Source of the DNA: Paenibacillus sp. FSL K6-1330
GTDB taxonomy: Bacteria > Bacillota > Bacilli > Paenibacillales > Paenibacillaceae
Length of the DNA stretch: 64,000 nucleotides
Direction of reading: 5' to 3'
Assembly (NCBI RefSeq): GCF_037976825.1
Contig: NZ_CP150269.1
Span: forward strand, 7,171,501 to 7,235,500
A program made the translations under genes and the position numbers. Of this stretch, positions 34,256 through 43,300 are shown one piece after another (within the stretch, counting starts at the first letter, position 1; every line of letters begins with the position of its first letter). The notes beneath the pieces are model-generated. The model was not told the origin of the DNA. It saw only the letters and a program-made list of their open reading frames with translations, and made no database searches.

Positions 34256-34612
34256 TTACTTAAAGAACACCTTGTCTACATTATATTTGGCCTTGAATTC
34301 ATTAATGATATAGGTTTCATAGATCTCTCTATGAACGGCGTCTTCAATGATACAGACCTCGATTCGTGTAACCTCATCCCGATGCTCCTTGATCGGAGAA
34401 ACGCTATCTTCAAAATGCTTCTTAATCCGCGGTCTTAACTTTCTTGCTTTGCCAACAAACAGGAGTTCCTCCTTGCTGTTGTAGAACATGAAAATCCCGC
34501 CCCGATCTCTTGGAATCAGGTGAAAATCTGTAAATCCGTAAATGTGGCTCAATTCCGGAGCTGCCTGCTTGGTAATGGTGACGTCTACCTTGGGAATGGT
34601 TATATTGATCAC
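34256..34612 (-). CDS. GIY-YIG nuclease-fold protein (UvrC N-domain-like)
   Basis: A 118-residue single-domain protein. GGIFMFYNSKEELLFVGKARKLRPRI is the GIY-YIG core in divergent form (GIF...FVGKA) with the catalytic Arg after it, and the metal-binding Glu lies in REIYETYIINEFKAKYN. It resembles the UvrC N-terminal nuclease domain and B. subtilis YurQ. It may act in nucleotide excision repair or be a stand-alone nuclease. Monocistronic; the two strictly named Tyr residues of the motif are replaced by Phe, common in this subgroup. Confidence 0.85.
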   Translation of the reverse strand: MINITIPKVDVTITKQAAPELSHIYGFTDFHLIPRDRGGIFMFYNSKEELLFVGKARKLRPRIKKHFEDSVSPIKEHRDEVTRIEVCIIEDAVHREIYETYIINEFKAKYNVDKVFFK

Positions 34613-34766
34613 GACTAACGCTCACTTCCTCAACTCATATATTGATCTAAATCGTATCACTAATCTGCTTATTTGCCCATGCGGGAAATTCAAAAGCACC
34701 CCTCTCTAGGCGTCCGCATAGGATGGAAACTAGGTATGACTAATAACGATGGGGGTCTTTTACAAT

Positions 34767-35078
34767 ATGAACATTCAATATCCCGGACACCAGGAACAAA
34801 CCTTGTATCAAGCTGAACCCAACATGAAGCACAACATCAAATCGGTTCGCGATCAAATTCACCATCTATGCAAACAGCACGCGAATCAGTTGGTTCGTGT
34901 CGAAACGCTTGACGGCGATGTTTTTGAAGGGACCATCATGCATTGCGAAAAAGGGATTCTGTACTTGAGCATGCCCGGATACGGAAACCAGCGCGGCTTC
35001 GGCCCCAGTTATTATAACAATGTAATTCTGCCACTTGTCCTCTTCGAATTGCTTGTCATCACCTTGCTTTACATCTAG
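34767..35078 (+). CDS. Small protein with Lsm-like segment and C-terminal hydrophobic tail
   Basis: A 103-residue protein, family not recognised. After a Gln/His-rich N-terminus, residues 25-75 (NQLVRVETLDGDVFEGTIMH then GILYLSMPG) follow the strand-turn-strand pattern of small Sm/Lsm or SH3-like barrels. The final 18 residues are strongly hydrophobic (VILPLVLFELLVITLLYI) and could be a membrane anchor. ATG 34767 has GGGGG 11 bases upstream; ATG 34749 is in frame but has none. The gene precedes another small, composition-biased protein by 78 bases. A spore or surface role is possible but unproven. Confidence 0.7.
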   Translation: MNIQYPGHQEQTLYQAEPNMKHNIKSVRDQIHHLCKQHANQLVRVETLDGDVFEGTIMHCEKGILYLSMPGYGNQRGFGPSYYNNVILPLVLFELLVITLLYI

Positions 35079-35156
35079 AAGAAGGGCTTACATTGTTATT
35101 CGGCAGCCTCCCGCGTACTTCCCAGCCTAATAACCCGATTAAGGAGTGAATCCATT

Positions 35157-35447
35157 ATGGCATTTATGCCGCCGCAAGGACCCCAGGGACCGATGCAAGG
35201 GCCCTCATCCCCGCCTCCAACATCTGTCCCCCAACAGCCTATGGCCAGTACCTTCGCAGTTGATCCTGGAGCGATTAGGGGCTGTTTGTTCAGAAATACC
35301 TATATTTGGCCGACACATGGACCCGGCTTCTGGTTTTACCCGACTTTTGTTGGCCGCACCTCGGTTGCCGGCTTCCGCTGGACGGGATGGATGTGGGTAT
35401 ATTCAGGGCTCGACTTAAGAAGTATCGAGTCGTTCACCTGTTTCTAA
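35157..35447 (+). CDS. Small Pro-rich protein with Trp/Phe-rich C-terminal module
   Basis: A 96-residue protein. The first 30 residues are mostly Pro, Gln, Gly and Met (low complexity). The rest is a compact module with two cysteines, GCLFRNTYIWPTHGPGFWFY near residues 42-61, then TSVAGFRWTGWMWVYSGLDL and a final SIESFTCF. I recall similar short proteins of unknown function in Bacillus but cannot name a family. AAGGAGTGA lies 9 bases upstream of the ATG, so it is translated. The composition suggests a coat or surface component rather than an enzyme. Confidence 0.75.
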   Translation: MAFMPPQGPQGPMQGPSSPPPTSVPQQPMASTFAVDPGAIRGCLFRNTYIWPTHGPGFWFYPTFVGRTSVAGFRWTGWMWVYSGLDLRSIESFTCF

Positions 35448-35724
35448 AACCCTTATATTCAAAGTATGGATCAGCAGGCTCGATAAATGGCCTCGATGAT
35501 CCGCCCGCTCATCAAGAGAGTGCCCCTGCGGTACTCTCGAGTTCTTGCATACTGGACAAGCTTTCCTTTAGTAGGGGCTTCCCTATTCAGGGTATCCATT
35601 TTCCCCAAAAAATAAAGTTCTTGATTATCCTCCGACAACATTAAATAATATGTAACAGTCCCTCTTTAAAACCGATAATGATGATTGGGATTATATCTTT
35701 AACAAACACAGTAGAAAGGTTGAC

Positions 35725-36939
35725 TTGAACACCATGGATATATCGCAACACGCCACTGGGAAAAAAGGCGCCAAAGAGCCATTTCCCATCTCTATACTGT
35801 CTCTCACCGTTGGTGCTTTTGCTATTGGCATGACGGAGTTCGTCATCATGGGAATACTCCCTAATGTCGCGGATGATCTGAATGTCAGCATTGCATCGGC
35901 CGGGCAGCTGATTACGATGTACGCCCTCGGGGTAGCCGTAGGGGCACCTATTCTAACCGTTCTAACCCACCAAATTCCACAAAAAAAGCTGCTTTTGCTG
36001 CTCATGGGCCTGTTTATTCTGGGTAACGGTATTTCGGTCTTCGCTCCGAGCTATGCCGTTTTGATGGGTGCCCGCATGCTGACCGCGCTGACGCACGGTA
36101 CTTTCTTCGGTGTGGGAGCCGTCATCGCTTCGAACCTGGTGCGACCGGACAAGCGTGCTGGGGCGGTGTCCATCATGATGGCCGGATTAACGATAGCCAA
36201 TATCATTGGGGTTCCGATTGGCACCTTCATCGGCCAGACGATGGGCTGGCGTGCTTCATTCGCCGCGATTGCCGTTATGGGGGTGTTGGCATTGATCGGC
36301 ATCCTGATCTTCATTCCGAAGCTACGGCAGGAACAAGCTTCAAGCATCGTTCAGCAAATCACAGCACTCATTAGACCACAACTCCTTCTCTTCCTGCTGA
36401 TCGGGGCGTTTGGCAACGCTGGCCTGTTCGCCGTCTTCACTTATATTGCGCCGCTGCTGATTGAGATCACCGGCTTTGCGGAACCAAGCGTCACCTGGAT
36501 TCTGATCCTGTTCGGTATCGGCGTAACCGTCGGTAATATCGTGGGCGGAAGGCTGGCCGACTGGAAGCTGCTGCCCTCCATTCTGGGCGTTTACTTTGCG
36601 ACGGCCGTCATTCTTACCATCCTCACCGTGACCATCCATAACCCGGTCACAGCCGTGCTGACCATCGTGCTGTGGGGAGCTGCCTCTTTCGCCGTTATGC
36701 CGGGCATGCAGGTGCGCGTGATGAGTCTGGCCCAGTCCGCTCCAGCGCTAGCCTCCACGGCAACCCATTCTGCGGGCAATCTCGGAAATGCAGCGGGGGC
36801 CTTTATCGGAGGGTTGGTCATTACGCATCTAAGCTTAACAGCCCTGCCTTGGGTGGGCGCTGGACTGGTGGGACTTGCCTTCATTCTGGGCGCAGCCTGC
36901 TATATGTATGAGCGCAAGGCCGTAACGGCTAATGCTTAA
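35725..36939 (+). CDS. MFS transporter, AraJ/YdhP-like efflux permease
   Basis: A 404-residue transporter with twelve helices. It matches the DHA1 sugar-efflux/arabinose-efflux subgroup: FAIGMTEFVIMGILPNVADDL in helix 1 is diagnostic, followed by GAPILTVLTHQIPQKKLLLLL after helix 2 and MLTALTHGTFFGVGAVIASN in helix 4. TTG 35725 has AAAGG six bases upstream; ATG 35734 is the other choice. Monocistronic. Members export drugs or sugars; no regulator is adjacent. The 277 bases before it hold no convincing gene. Confidence 0.92.
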   Translation: MNTMDISQHATGKKGAKEPFPISILSLTVGAFAIGMTEFVIMGILPNVADDLNVSIASAGQLITMYALGVAVGAPILTVLTHQIPQKKLLLLLMGLFILGNGISVFAPSYAVLMGARMLTALTHGTFFGVGAVIASNLVRPDKRAGAVSIMMAGLTIANIIGVPIGTFIGQTMGWRASFAAIAVMGVLALIGILIFIPKLRQEQASSIVQQITALIRPQLLLFLLIGAFGNAGLFAVFTYIAPLLIEITGFAEPSVTWILILFGIGVTVGNIVGGRLADWKLLPSILGVYFATAVILTILTVTIHNPVTAVLTIVLWGAASFAVMPGMQVRVMSLAQSAPALASTATHSAGNLGNAAGAFIGGLVITHLSLTALPWVGAGLVGLAFILGAACYMYERKAVTANA

Positions 36940-36994
36940 TCTGCTCCATTAGGTATGTAACTCTAGCCTGCCATACGGGGTTGAATCATTAGAA

Positions 36995-37031
36995 AAGGCG
37001 TAACCGGACATCGTGCTTCCGGTTACGCCTT
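36995..37031. terminator. Bidirectional terminator between MFS gene and greA
   Basis: Perfect 14-bp stem AAGGCGTAACCGGA (36995-37008) / TCCGGTTACGCCTT (37018-37031), flanked by A and T runs, between convergent genes. Confidence 0.85.
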
Positions 37032-37061
37032 CTATTTATATATTCGTTGATCCATCAGCGA

Positions 37062-37538
37062 TTACAGAGCTTTGATCTCCAGCAGCTCATACTTGACGAT
37101 ACCCATCGGCGCTTCCACGTTGACTTGATCGCCAACCGCTTTGCCCATCAGTGCTTTGCCAAGCGGACTTTCGTAGGAGACTTTATTGTTCAATACGTCG
37201 GCTTCTGCCGGTCCTACGACCTGATATTCAAGCTTCTCTGCAAACTCGATGTCGTTCAGGACGACATTCGAACCAACATTCACCGTTTTCGAGCTTACAT
37301 GCTTGGCGTCGACAATCCGGGCGTTGTTGAGTGTTTTTTCCAGGATGATGATGCGCGTTTCCATAAACGCTTGGTCGTTCTTGGCTGAGTGGTACTCGCT
37401 GTTCTCCTTCAAGTCACCATAGCTGATCGCGAGCTTGATCCGTTCCGCTAACTCTTTGCGTTTTACATACTTGAGGTCATCAAGTTCTTCCTGGAGTTTA
37501 TCATAGCCCTCCTGGGTCAAGATCAGTTCTTCTGCCAT
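37062..37538 (-). CDS. greA: Transcription elongation factor GreA
   Basis: A 158-residue factor that rescues backtracked RNA polymerase by stimulating transcript cleavage. The N-terminal coiled coil (residues 1-75) carries the acidic tip DLKENSEYHSAKNDQ, with the catalytic Asp/Glu pair; the C-terminal FKBP-like domain has SPLGKALMGKAVGDQVNV. Length and start (MAEELILTQEGYDKL) match the family; an in-frame ATG five codons earlier is unlikely. Monocistronic, ends in the shared terminator with the MFS gene. Confidence 0.97.
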   Translation of the reverse strand: MAEELILTQEGYDKLQEELDDLKYVKRKELAERIKLAISYGDLKENSEYHSAKNDQAFMETRIIILEKTLNNARIVDAKHVSSKTVNVGSNVVLNDIEFAEKLEYQVVGPAEADVLNNKVSYESPLGKALMGKAVGDQVNVEAPMGIVKYELLEIKAL

Positions 37539-37622
37539 GTTCATCACATCCACTTTTTAATTTCTTACTTCTAGTGTACTCTTTATTTCGAAAATAAGCG
37601 AAAACTTTCTGAAAATCGATGG

Positions 37623-37826
37623 ATGGAATATTTGGGATTTAATGACAATGACGGCGTTGCCGCTACCCAGATTGAACCACTTGGACAGCTATACATGAAC
37701 GATTATTTTGAACAAATCAGGATCGTTATATACCCCGAGATAAATCAAGCCGAAAAGAAAATCTACATCGCTGCCCCGGCAACCACCCTAGAGGAAGCGA
37801 ACCATATTCTGAAGAACATGGAATAA
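37623..37826 (+). CDS. Possible small protein, unknown
   Basis: A 67-residue open frame, divergent from greA. The amino-acid make-up is protein-like (acidic, with a predicted strand FEQIRIVIYPEI and a helix TTLEEANHILKNME), but there is no ribosome site before the ATG and no relative I recognise. It ends shortly before a hairpin. Could be real, or a remnant, or chance. Confidence 0.35.
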   Translation: MEYLGFNDNDGVAATQIEPLGQLYMNDYFEQIRIVIYPEINQAEKKIYIAAPATTLEEANHILKNME

Positions 37827-37852
37827 AAGAGCCCGATCTCCTGCTTATGCAT

Positions 37853-37891
37853 ATAGCCCCTGATTTCTCCGCCAAGAGAACCAGGGGCTAT
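37853..37891. terminator. Hairpin downstream of mtlD
   Basis: ATAGCCCCTG plus TT and CTC pair with GAG, AACC and AGGGGCTAT (37853-37891). The stem is long but lacks a T tract on either strand, so it may end the mtl transcript or protect its 3' end. Confidence 0.5.
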
Positions 37892-37961
37892 ACAAGATAG
37901 ATGGAATGCCGTGGCCTATCGGGCACGTGTATCCACATGCTATTTGATTCATTCCAATAGC

Positions 37962-39131
37962 TTACGAACTTGCTTCGATATCAGCCTTCAACGCTTCATA
38001 CTGCTCCATCAGCTCACCCATGATCGGATGCTCACCGGCAATGCCGGTATATTGGGATGCCGTGTCGCTTGCACCGATATCCCGGACCGATGCTTGGAGC
38101 TCCACACTTTCCGGATCTTCCGGAACATCGAACAACAGTGCCGCTGCCATGGATTTCGCCAAGCTCTTATACGCAAGCCCGCTTTCGAATGCCAGCATGG
38201 CTGGCGACACCAGGCGGTCGCCCGGGGACAGCTTCCGAATCGGCGAGCGGCCTACGCGGGACACCTCATCGGTCAGCGCCGGATTGCGGAACCGCTCCAG
38301 GATGGTATCGATATAGGCTCCATGCTCGGTAGGATTGAAGCCGTGTTTATGCACAAGCGCAGCTCCCGTCTCCTCGAGCACAGCGCGGACATGACTCGCC
38401 ACCTCTTCATCCTTCATGGCGTCCTGGATGGTCTCGTAGCCTTTCAGAAAGCCTACATATGCTGCCGAGCAGTGTCCGGTGTTCACCGTGAACAACTTGC
38501 GTTCAATATACGGCTCCAGGCGATCCACATAGTGAATGCCTTCCACAGGGACATAGTCCTTAAACATCTGCGAGCGGTCCACCGCCCACTCATAGAACGG
38601 CTCCACCACAACCTTCAGACGGTCCTCATGCTGCTGCAGCGGCACAATCCGGTCTACGGCCGCATCCGGGAAAGCAACCCGCTGGTCGGCCTTCTGCTTC
38701 GTCTCGTCATCAAGCTTCCAGTAGACATGCTCTTTCAGCTGCGTGCTGCCACCGATGGCATTCTCGCATGCAATAATATGAAGCGGTGCAGCAGACTCCG
38801 CTTGCAGCCGAAGCTTCAGCCCCTCGGCAATGGTGCCGGCGATGAACTTCAGAATGTTCACGCCTACCGCTGTTGTCACGAGATCCGCTTCCGCTACTGC
38901 ACGTGCGGCAGCTTCAGGCTCCGAGGCGCTGTTGAGTGCCGTGATGCCTTTAACGATCGTGGTCTCCTGTCCTTCGCTGGCCAAGGTTACGGGATACTCC
39001 CCGCGTGCTTTCAGCTCCGATACTAACTCTTCGTTCACGTCGATAAAGCAAACCTCATAACCGGCTTGTGACAGCAAGAGACCTATAAATCCGCGCCCGA
39101 TGTTGCCTGCTCCGAAGTGGACTGCTTTCAT
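37962..39131 (-). CDS. mtlD: Mannitol-1-phosphate 5-dehydrogenase
   Basis: A 389-residue NAD-dependent enzyme converting mannitol 1-phosphate to fructose 6-phosphate. The Rossmann motif GAGNIGRGFIG is at residues 7-17; the catalytic Lys lies in the later segment with ERKLFTVNTGHCSAAYVG, which is diagnostic for long-chain mannitol dehydrogenases. The ATG overlaps the mtlF stop by four bases. It is the last gene of the four-gene mannitol operon. Confidence 0.97.
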   Translation of the reverse strand: MKAVHFGAGNIGRGFIGLLLSQAGYEVCFIDVNEELVSELKARGEYPVTLASEGQETTIVKGITALNSASEPEAAARAVAEADLVTTAVGVNILKFIAGTIAEGLKLRLQAESAAPLHIIACENAIGGSTQLKEHVYWKLDDETKQKADQRVAFPDAAVDRIVPLQQHEDRLKVVVEPFYEWAVDRSQMFKDYVPVEGIHYVDRLEPYIERKLFTVNTGHCSAAYVGFLKGYETIQDAMKDEEVASHVRAVLEETGAALVHKHGFNPTEHGAYIDTILERFRNPALTDEVSRVGRSPIRKLSPGDRLVSPAMLAFESGLAYKSLAKSMAAALLFDVPEDPESVELQASVRDIGASDTASQYTGIAGEHPIMGELMEQYEALKADIEASS

Positions 39132-39568
39132 GCGCCCATTCCTCCTTCGAAGATCGCCAGAATCTCCTCTTCGCTGGAAGCGTTCATTACCTTCTCAATG
39201 CTCTCGTCATCCGTAAAGATCATGGCCACATTCGTCAGAATCTCCATGTGGTCACCACCGGCAGCCGCGATACCAATGACTATAAACGCTGGCTCATCTC
39301 CTCCGAAATCTACGCCTTCCGGGAAGCGGACGATGGACAATCCCGTGGAAATCACCATGCCTTTAGCCTCTTTGGTGCCGTGGGGAATCGCGAGTCCTCC
39401 GCCCATATAAGTGGACGCAATCTCTTCGCGTTCCAGCATTTTATCCACGTAATCCTCGGATACATGGCCTGCCTGCACAAGCAGATTCCCCGCCATGCGG
39501 ATGGCTTCGCTCTTGCTATCAGCCTTTGCGTTCAGTACGACTTTTTCTTTGGACAGTATGTTACTCAT
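39128..39568 (-). CDS. mtlF: PTS mannitol-specific EIIA component
   Basis: A 146-residue phosphocarrier. The phosphorylated His is in GGGLAIPHGTKEAKG (about residue 63), and the fold continues with VDFGGDEPAFIVIGIAA and the typical HMEILTNVAMIF helix. It takes phosphate from HPr and passes it to the EIIB domain of MtlA. It starts 16 bases after mtlR and overlaps mtlD. A free EIIA gene, with EIICB in mtlA, is the Gram-positive arrangement seen in Geobacillus. Confidence 0.97.
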   Translation of the reverse strand: MSNILSKEKVVLNAKADSKSEAIRMAGNLLVQAGHVSEDYVDKMLEREEIASTYMGGGLAIPHGTKEAKGMVISTGLSIVRFPEGVDFGGDEPAFIVIGIAAAGGDHMEILTNVAMIFTDDESIEKVMNASSEEEILAIFEGGMGA

Positions 39569-39584
39569 GTTGGTCTCCCTCTTT

Positions 39585-41654
39585 CTATGGTCTGTGATTG
39601 AAAAAATGCTGAAGCTCTTCCGCCAAATAGGAGCGGATTTCTTCCTCGCTGCCCCGCTCCATCAGCTCGATTAGCTGGGAGTGAAGCAGCATGGCGCTGA
39701 TTTCACTGAGCACCTCCAAGCTCTCCTTCGGAAGCTGCTTCGGCGCCAGCATCAGCAGTATGACACCCGCCTCCGCCCCGTCCTCCAGCGGCGCTGCATG
39801 CGCCAGCCGGAACAAGGTTAGAGACGGCCAGGTAATATAGCGGCTGCGCGTATGGAACAAGGCCAGTGTCGTATCCGGAATGAGCTGGGTGCCCATCCGT
39901 TCGCGCTCAAGCAAACGCTCCTTCACCTTCTCCGCATCACGGACAGCCCCGCGCTCGACCACCTTAGCCAACGCCTCGCTCAATGTGCCCTGCAAATCAT
40001 CCTGCCGATTATCCAGGTGGTACACATGAAAGCCATCCAAAAGCGATACAATCTCGTTCATCAGGGCAGCCTGCATGCGCAGACGCTCGAATGATGCGAC
40101 CTTACGCTCTTCCTCGATTCGCTTATCGGCAGCCATGCCTGCGGCCGGTTTCAAGGATGTGCTCTGGATGAATTGCAGCAATGCCTCTTTATCATCCGCC
40201 GTGAGCAGCGGACTTAATCTCACATACCGATCCTTCGACAGCGGAAGATCAATGGTCGATATGATGAGATCATATTGCTCCTTCGGTATCCGGGCCGCTT
40301 CATACCACGAGACGTTGCCGAGTACCTCAATCTGCGGCATCTCCTTACTCAGTCGTGTCCCGAGAAGCCTCGAGGAGCTAAGGCCGCTGGAACATACCAG
40401 AATGGCTTTCAGATGATGTCCCAGCTGGTTCAGCCGTTCGCTGGATGCACCGAAATGCATAACCAGAAACCCGATTTCTTCATCCGGGACGGTTATGTCC
40501 AGCTTCATTTCATCAACCGAACGACGGACGATTCCGAACAGCTCCTCATAATCCTTCCGAATCGGGCTCAGCAAGGGATTACGGATCCGGGTCCCTTCCC
40601 GAATCCGTTTCATGGCAGCCCCGATATGCTCCACCAGACCTGCCCGCAGCGTGCGGTCTTCCTGGAACGGAATGCCGGTGCGCCCCTGAACCCGTTCGAT
40701 CAAACGCTGGGCGATCTCCACCATCTCCACATCCGTGTGAGCCAGTTGGCTGACCTCGGACATATCCTTCGCTGATTCGAATAATTGAGCTATATATTTC
40801 ATTTCAGGATCATGAAAATCAATCTTCAAGGTTTGGCCTAGGCGACTCGCGAAATCCTTTGCCTCCTCCACTGACGCTGAGGATTTACCATATCCCGTCA
40901 TATCTGCCGTCTCTATGCTCCGCCCCTGCTTGATCCTGTTTACGGAAACCGATAACGCTATGACCATCGAAGTATATGCACCTTCGTTAAGACTCTCCGT
41001 CCAATCCCAGTTCATATCCCATAAACATCTCTCTACATCCAGCAGCACCGGTTTATCAATCATGGACAGCAAACGGGCGGTCACCGGCTCGCTTTGATCA
41101 CGATATCCATCCCCGACAAGATCCGAATAATCCAAATATTCCTCGACAAGCCGACAAATCGCCGATCGCCTTACGACTTCCGAGCCTTCAATCTCGATAC
41201 CATAGCCTCTGCGGCGAATTAGGTTAAGGTTAAACCGCTTCATTAATGGCTCCAGCTCATCCAGGTCATTACTGATGGTCGGTACAGTTACCTTTAAACT
41301 ATGGGCCAAAGCAAACAGTTTGATGGGCTCATTCGCCTCAAGCAAGGCGCATAGCATGAGGATTTTGCGCTCTTCCACGGAGTAATCAGCCGGCTTTCCT
41401 GCAAGCAGGCGCTTCCGCAGCTGAGCCATCTCCCCAGGCGTCTCCTCTTCCAGCCGGATACCCGTTCCCGACTTTTTATGAAGCAGAACGCCCGTACCCT
41501 GCAATTCCTTCTCAATCTCCTCCATTTCCCGGTGAACCGTCCTGACGCTGACCCCGACCTCAGCGGCTATTTCTGCAGCCGTCATGCCCTCGTTCCTGCT
41601 CATCAGGAGCAGAAGGATTTGTCGCTGGCGGGCAGTGATGTGTCCCAGACGCAT
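39585..41654 (-). CDS. mtlR: Mannitol operon activator MtlR (PRD-containing)
   Basis: A 689-residue BglG/MtlR-type DNA-binding activator. It starts with a winged HTH (TARQRQILLLLMSRNEGMTA, VSVRTVHREMEEIEKEL), a second HTH, two PTS-regulation domains (about 185-400, with the conserved His in each), an EIIB-like GAT domain with CSSGLSSSRLLGTRL, and a C-terminal EIIA-like domain carrying SRYITWPSL-type sequence where EIIA has its His. Phosphorylation of these sites couples activity to mannitol transport. The start at 41654 has AAGGGGG directly upstream; the frame is open 19 codons earlier. Confidence 0.93.
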   Translation of the reverse strand: MRLGHITARQRQILLLLMSRNEGMTAAEIAAEVGVSVRTVHREMEEIEKELQGTGVLLHKKSGTGIRLEEETPGEMAQLRKRLLAGKPADYSVEERKILMLCALLEANEPIKLFALAHSLKVTVPTISNDLDELEPLMKRFNLNLIRRRGYGIEIEGSEVVRRSAICRLVEEYLDYSDLVGDGYRDQSEPVTARLLSMIDKPVLLDVERCLWDMNWDWTESLNEGAYTSMVIALSVSVNRIKQGRSIETADMTGYGKSSASVEEAKDFASRLGQTLKIDFHDPEMKYIAQLFESAKDMSEVSQLAHTDVEMVEIAQRLIERVQGRTGIPFQEDRTLRAGLVEHIGAAMKRIREGTRIRNPLLSPIRKDYEELFGIVRRSVDEMKLDITVPDEEIGFLVMHFGASSERLNQLGHHLKAILVCSSGLSSSRLLGTRLSKEMPQIEVLGNVSWYEAARIPKEQYDLIISTIDLPLSKDRYVRLSPLLTADDKEALLQFIQSTSLKPAAGMAADKRIEEERKVASFERLRMQAALMNEIVSLLDGFHVYHLDNRQDDLQGTLSEALAKVVERGAVRDAEKVKERLLERERMGTQLIPDTTLALFHTRSRYITWPSLTLFRLAHAAPLEDGAEAGVILLMLAPKQLPKESLEVLSEISAMLLHSQLIELMERGSEEEIRSYLAEELQHFFNHRP

Positions 41655-41728
41655 GGCCCCCTTCTTCATGAAATGAAAGACAACGCCGGCGTTACTACGC
41701 CAGCGTGTCATATGGTTTTAGGCTTATG

Positions 41729-43162
41729 TTAGTCTTTGAGTCGTTCCACCAGCTCATCATATCTCGGACTCTTCAGGAAGTTGTCGATGGAGATATGCTC
41801 CGCATTCGGATTCTTCGCGATGGCCCGCTCGGTGAGTGTCTTCTGGGTAATGACGATATCCGCGTCATCCGGTATTTCACTTACCGCCGAGTTCACAACC
41901 GTAATGTCGACGCCCGCTTGCTGCAGTTTCTTTCTTAATACCGAGGCGCCCATTGCGCTGGAGCCCATGCCGGCATCGCAAGCAAACACGATTTTGTTCA
42001 CATTCTCTTTGTCTAGATTAGCTACAGCCGCTGAAGCTGGGGCGACTTGGTCATTCATGCCGCCGGTTTTCATTTCCTTCATCTTGGCCGATGCTTCTTC
42101 AAGATTCGGCTCTTCTTCAGTCTGTTTGCCTGTTTTGAGCAGTAATGCCGCTACAGCAAAGGAGACCACCGTTGCAACAATAACACCGGCTAGGACCGCA
42201 ATCAGACCACCTTTAGGCGCCATGGCGAAGTAAGCAATGATGCTGCCCGGCGACGCAGGGCCAACTAATCCGGCTCCAAGAATCTGGAAGGTGAAGGTGC
42301 CGGCAACACCGCCTGCAATAGCAGCCAGGATCAGAACCGGCTTCATCAGAATATATGGGAAATAGATCTCATGAATACCGCCCAGGAAATGAATCACGAT
42401 CGCGCCCGGTGCGGAGGATTTGGCAGAACCGCGACCGAAGAACCAATAGGCGAGAAGTATACCCAGCCCGGGACCGGGATTCGATTCCAGCATATACAGA
42501 ACGGATTGACCGATACGTGCCGCTTCCTCTGTGGCGATCGGACTGAATATTCCGTGGTTGATCGCATTGTTGAGGAACAATACCTTCGCCGGCTCAATGA
42601 TAATGTTGACGAGCGGCAGCAGGTTGGCATTGACCAGTACGTCAACACCTGCTGACAGCGCTTTGGTAATGCCCTGTACAAGTGGCCCAATTCCAGTGTA
42701 TGCCACCAATGTCAGCGCGCCGCCGATGATGCCGAGCGAGAAGTTGTTCACTAGCATTTCAAACCCGGATTTGATTTTGCCGTCAACCAGCTTGTCGAAC
42801 TGCTTCAGTACCCAAGCTGCAATAGGACCGATAATCATGGCGCCGAGGAACATTGGAATATCTGCCCCGACAATGACGCCGACCGTAGCAACCGCACCGA
42901 TAACCGCACCACGCTTGCCGTGGATCATCTGTCCGCCCGTATAACCGATTAAGAGCGGGAGCAGGTACGTGATCATCGGGCCAACCAGCGCTCCTAGCTT
43001 CTCATTCGGGAACCAGCCGGTCGGGATGAACAGAGCCGTAATCAGACCCCAGGCAATAAACGCGCCGATATTCGGCATCACCATGCCGCTAAGGAGACGG
43101 CCAAGCTTCTGAACCATTACGCGAATGCCTTTGGAAGCGTTTGTATTTGTCTCGTTAGACAT
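41729..43162 (-). CDS. mtlA: PTS mannitol-specific EIICB transporter
   Basis: A 477-residue membrane protein that imports and phosphorylates mannitol. The EIIC part (about 15-345) has GMVMPNIGAFIAWGLITALF at its start and the substrate loop with IMKPVLILAA-type helices; the EIIB domain (about 385-477) starts NKIVFACDAGMGSSAMGASV with the phosphorylated Cys. It has no EIIA domain, which is supplied by mtlF. AGGAGG lies 9 bases before ATG 43162. First gene of the operon mtlA-mtlR-mtlF-mtlD, the order of Geobacillus stearothermophilus. Confidence 0.96.
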   Translation of the reverse strand: MSNETNTNASKGIRVMVQKLGRLLSGMVMPNIGAFIAWGLITALFIPTGWFPNEKLGALVGPMITYLLPLLIGYTGGQMIHGKRGAVIGAVATVGVIVGADIPMFLGAMIIGPIAAWVLKQFDKLVDGKIKSGFEMLVNNFSLGIIGGALTLVAYTGIGPLVQGITKALSAGVDVLVNANLLPLVNIIIEPAKVLFLNNAINHGIFSPIATEEAARIGQSVLYMLESNPGPGLGILLAYWFFGRGSAKSSAPGAIVIHFLGGIHEIYFPYILMKPVLILAAIAGGVAGTFTFQILGAGLVGPASPGSIIAYFAMAPKGGLIAVLAGVIVATVVSFAVAALLLKTGKQTEEEPNLEEASAKMKEMKTGGMNDQVAPASAAVANLDKENVNKIVFACDAGMGSSAMGASVLRKKLQQAGVDITVVNSAVSEIPDDADIVITQKTLTERAIAKNPNAEHISIDNFLKSPRYDELVERLKD

Positions 43163-43207
43163 CGTATAGAACCTCCTAGTCATATTTGAACATAAATCTG
43201 AAATTTG

Positions 43208-43222
43208 TTGTGTCGCTTTCAT
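43208..43222 (-). promoter_or_regulatory. cre-like CcpA site of the mtl operon
   Basis: ATGAAAGCGACACAA on the minus strand agrees with WTGNAANCGNWNNCW at most positions (two mismatches). It begins about 12 bases after the -10 box, a position where CcpA represses. Confidence 0.55.
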
Positions 43223-43233
43223 CTGACATCTCT

Positions 43234-43262
43234 ATGTTAAGTCAGCCCGGCAAAAGGCTCAA
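43234..43262 (-). promoter_or_regulatory. Sigma-A promoter of the mtl operon
   Basis: TTGAGC (43262-43257), 17-base spacer, TAACAT (43239-43234), 72 bases before mtlA. The moderate -10 fits an activator-dependent promoter. Confidence 0.65.
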
Positions 43263-43282
43263 TGAAAGGAAAAGCGGGTTTC

Positions 43283-43300
43283 GTCAAGAATATTGTTGAC
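43283..43300. promoter_or_regulatory. Candidate MtlR activator site
   Basis: GTCAA-gaatattg-TTGAC, an imperfect palindrome 21 bases upstream of the mtl -35 box, which is the right place for an activator. The other ~180 bases up to the FHA gene terminator hold no clear gene. Confidence 0.5.

Noticed and set aside
35449..35724. Possible small gene between the Pro-rich protein and the MFS gene
   Set aside because: Only short frames without ribosome sites; best seen as an intergenic region with the MFS promoter somewhere in its AT-rich second half.
37911..39026. A 371-codon open frame opposite mtlD
   Set aside because: Antisense to a clear mannitol-1-phosphate dehydrogenase; rich in Cys, Arg and His as is usual for shadow frames.
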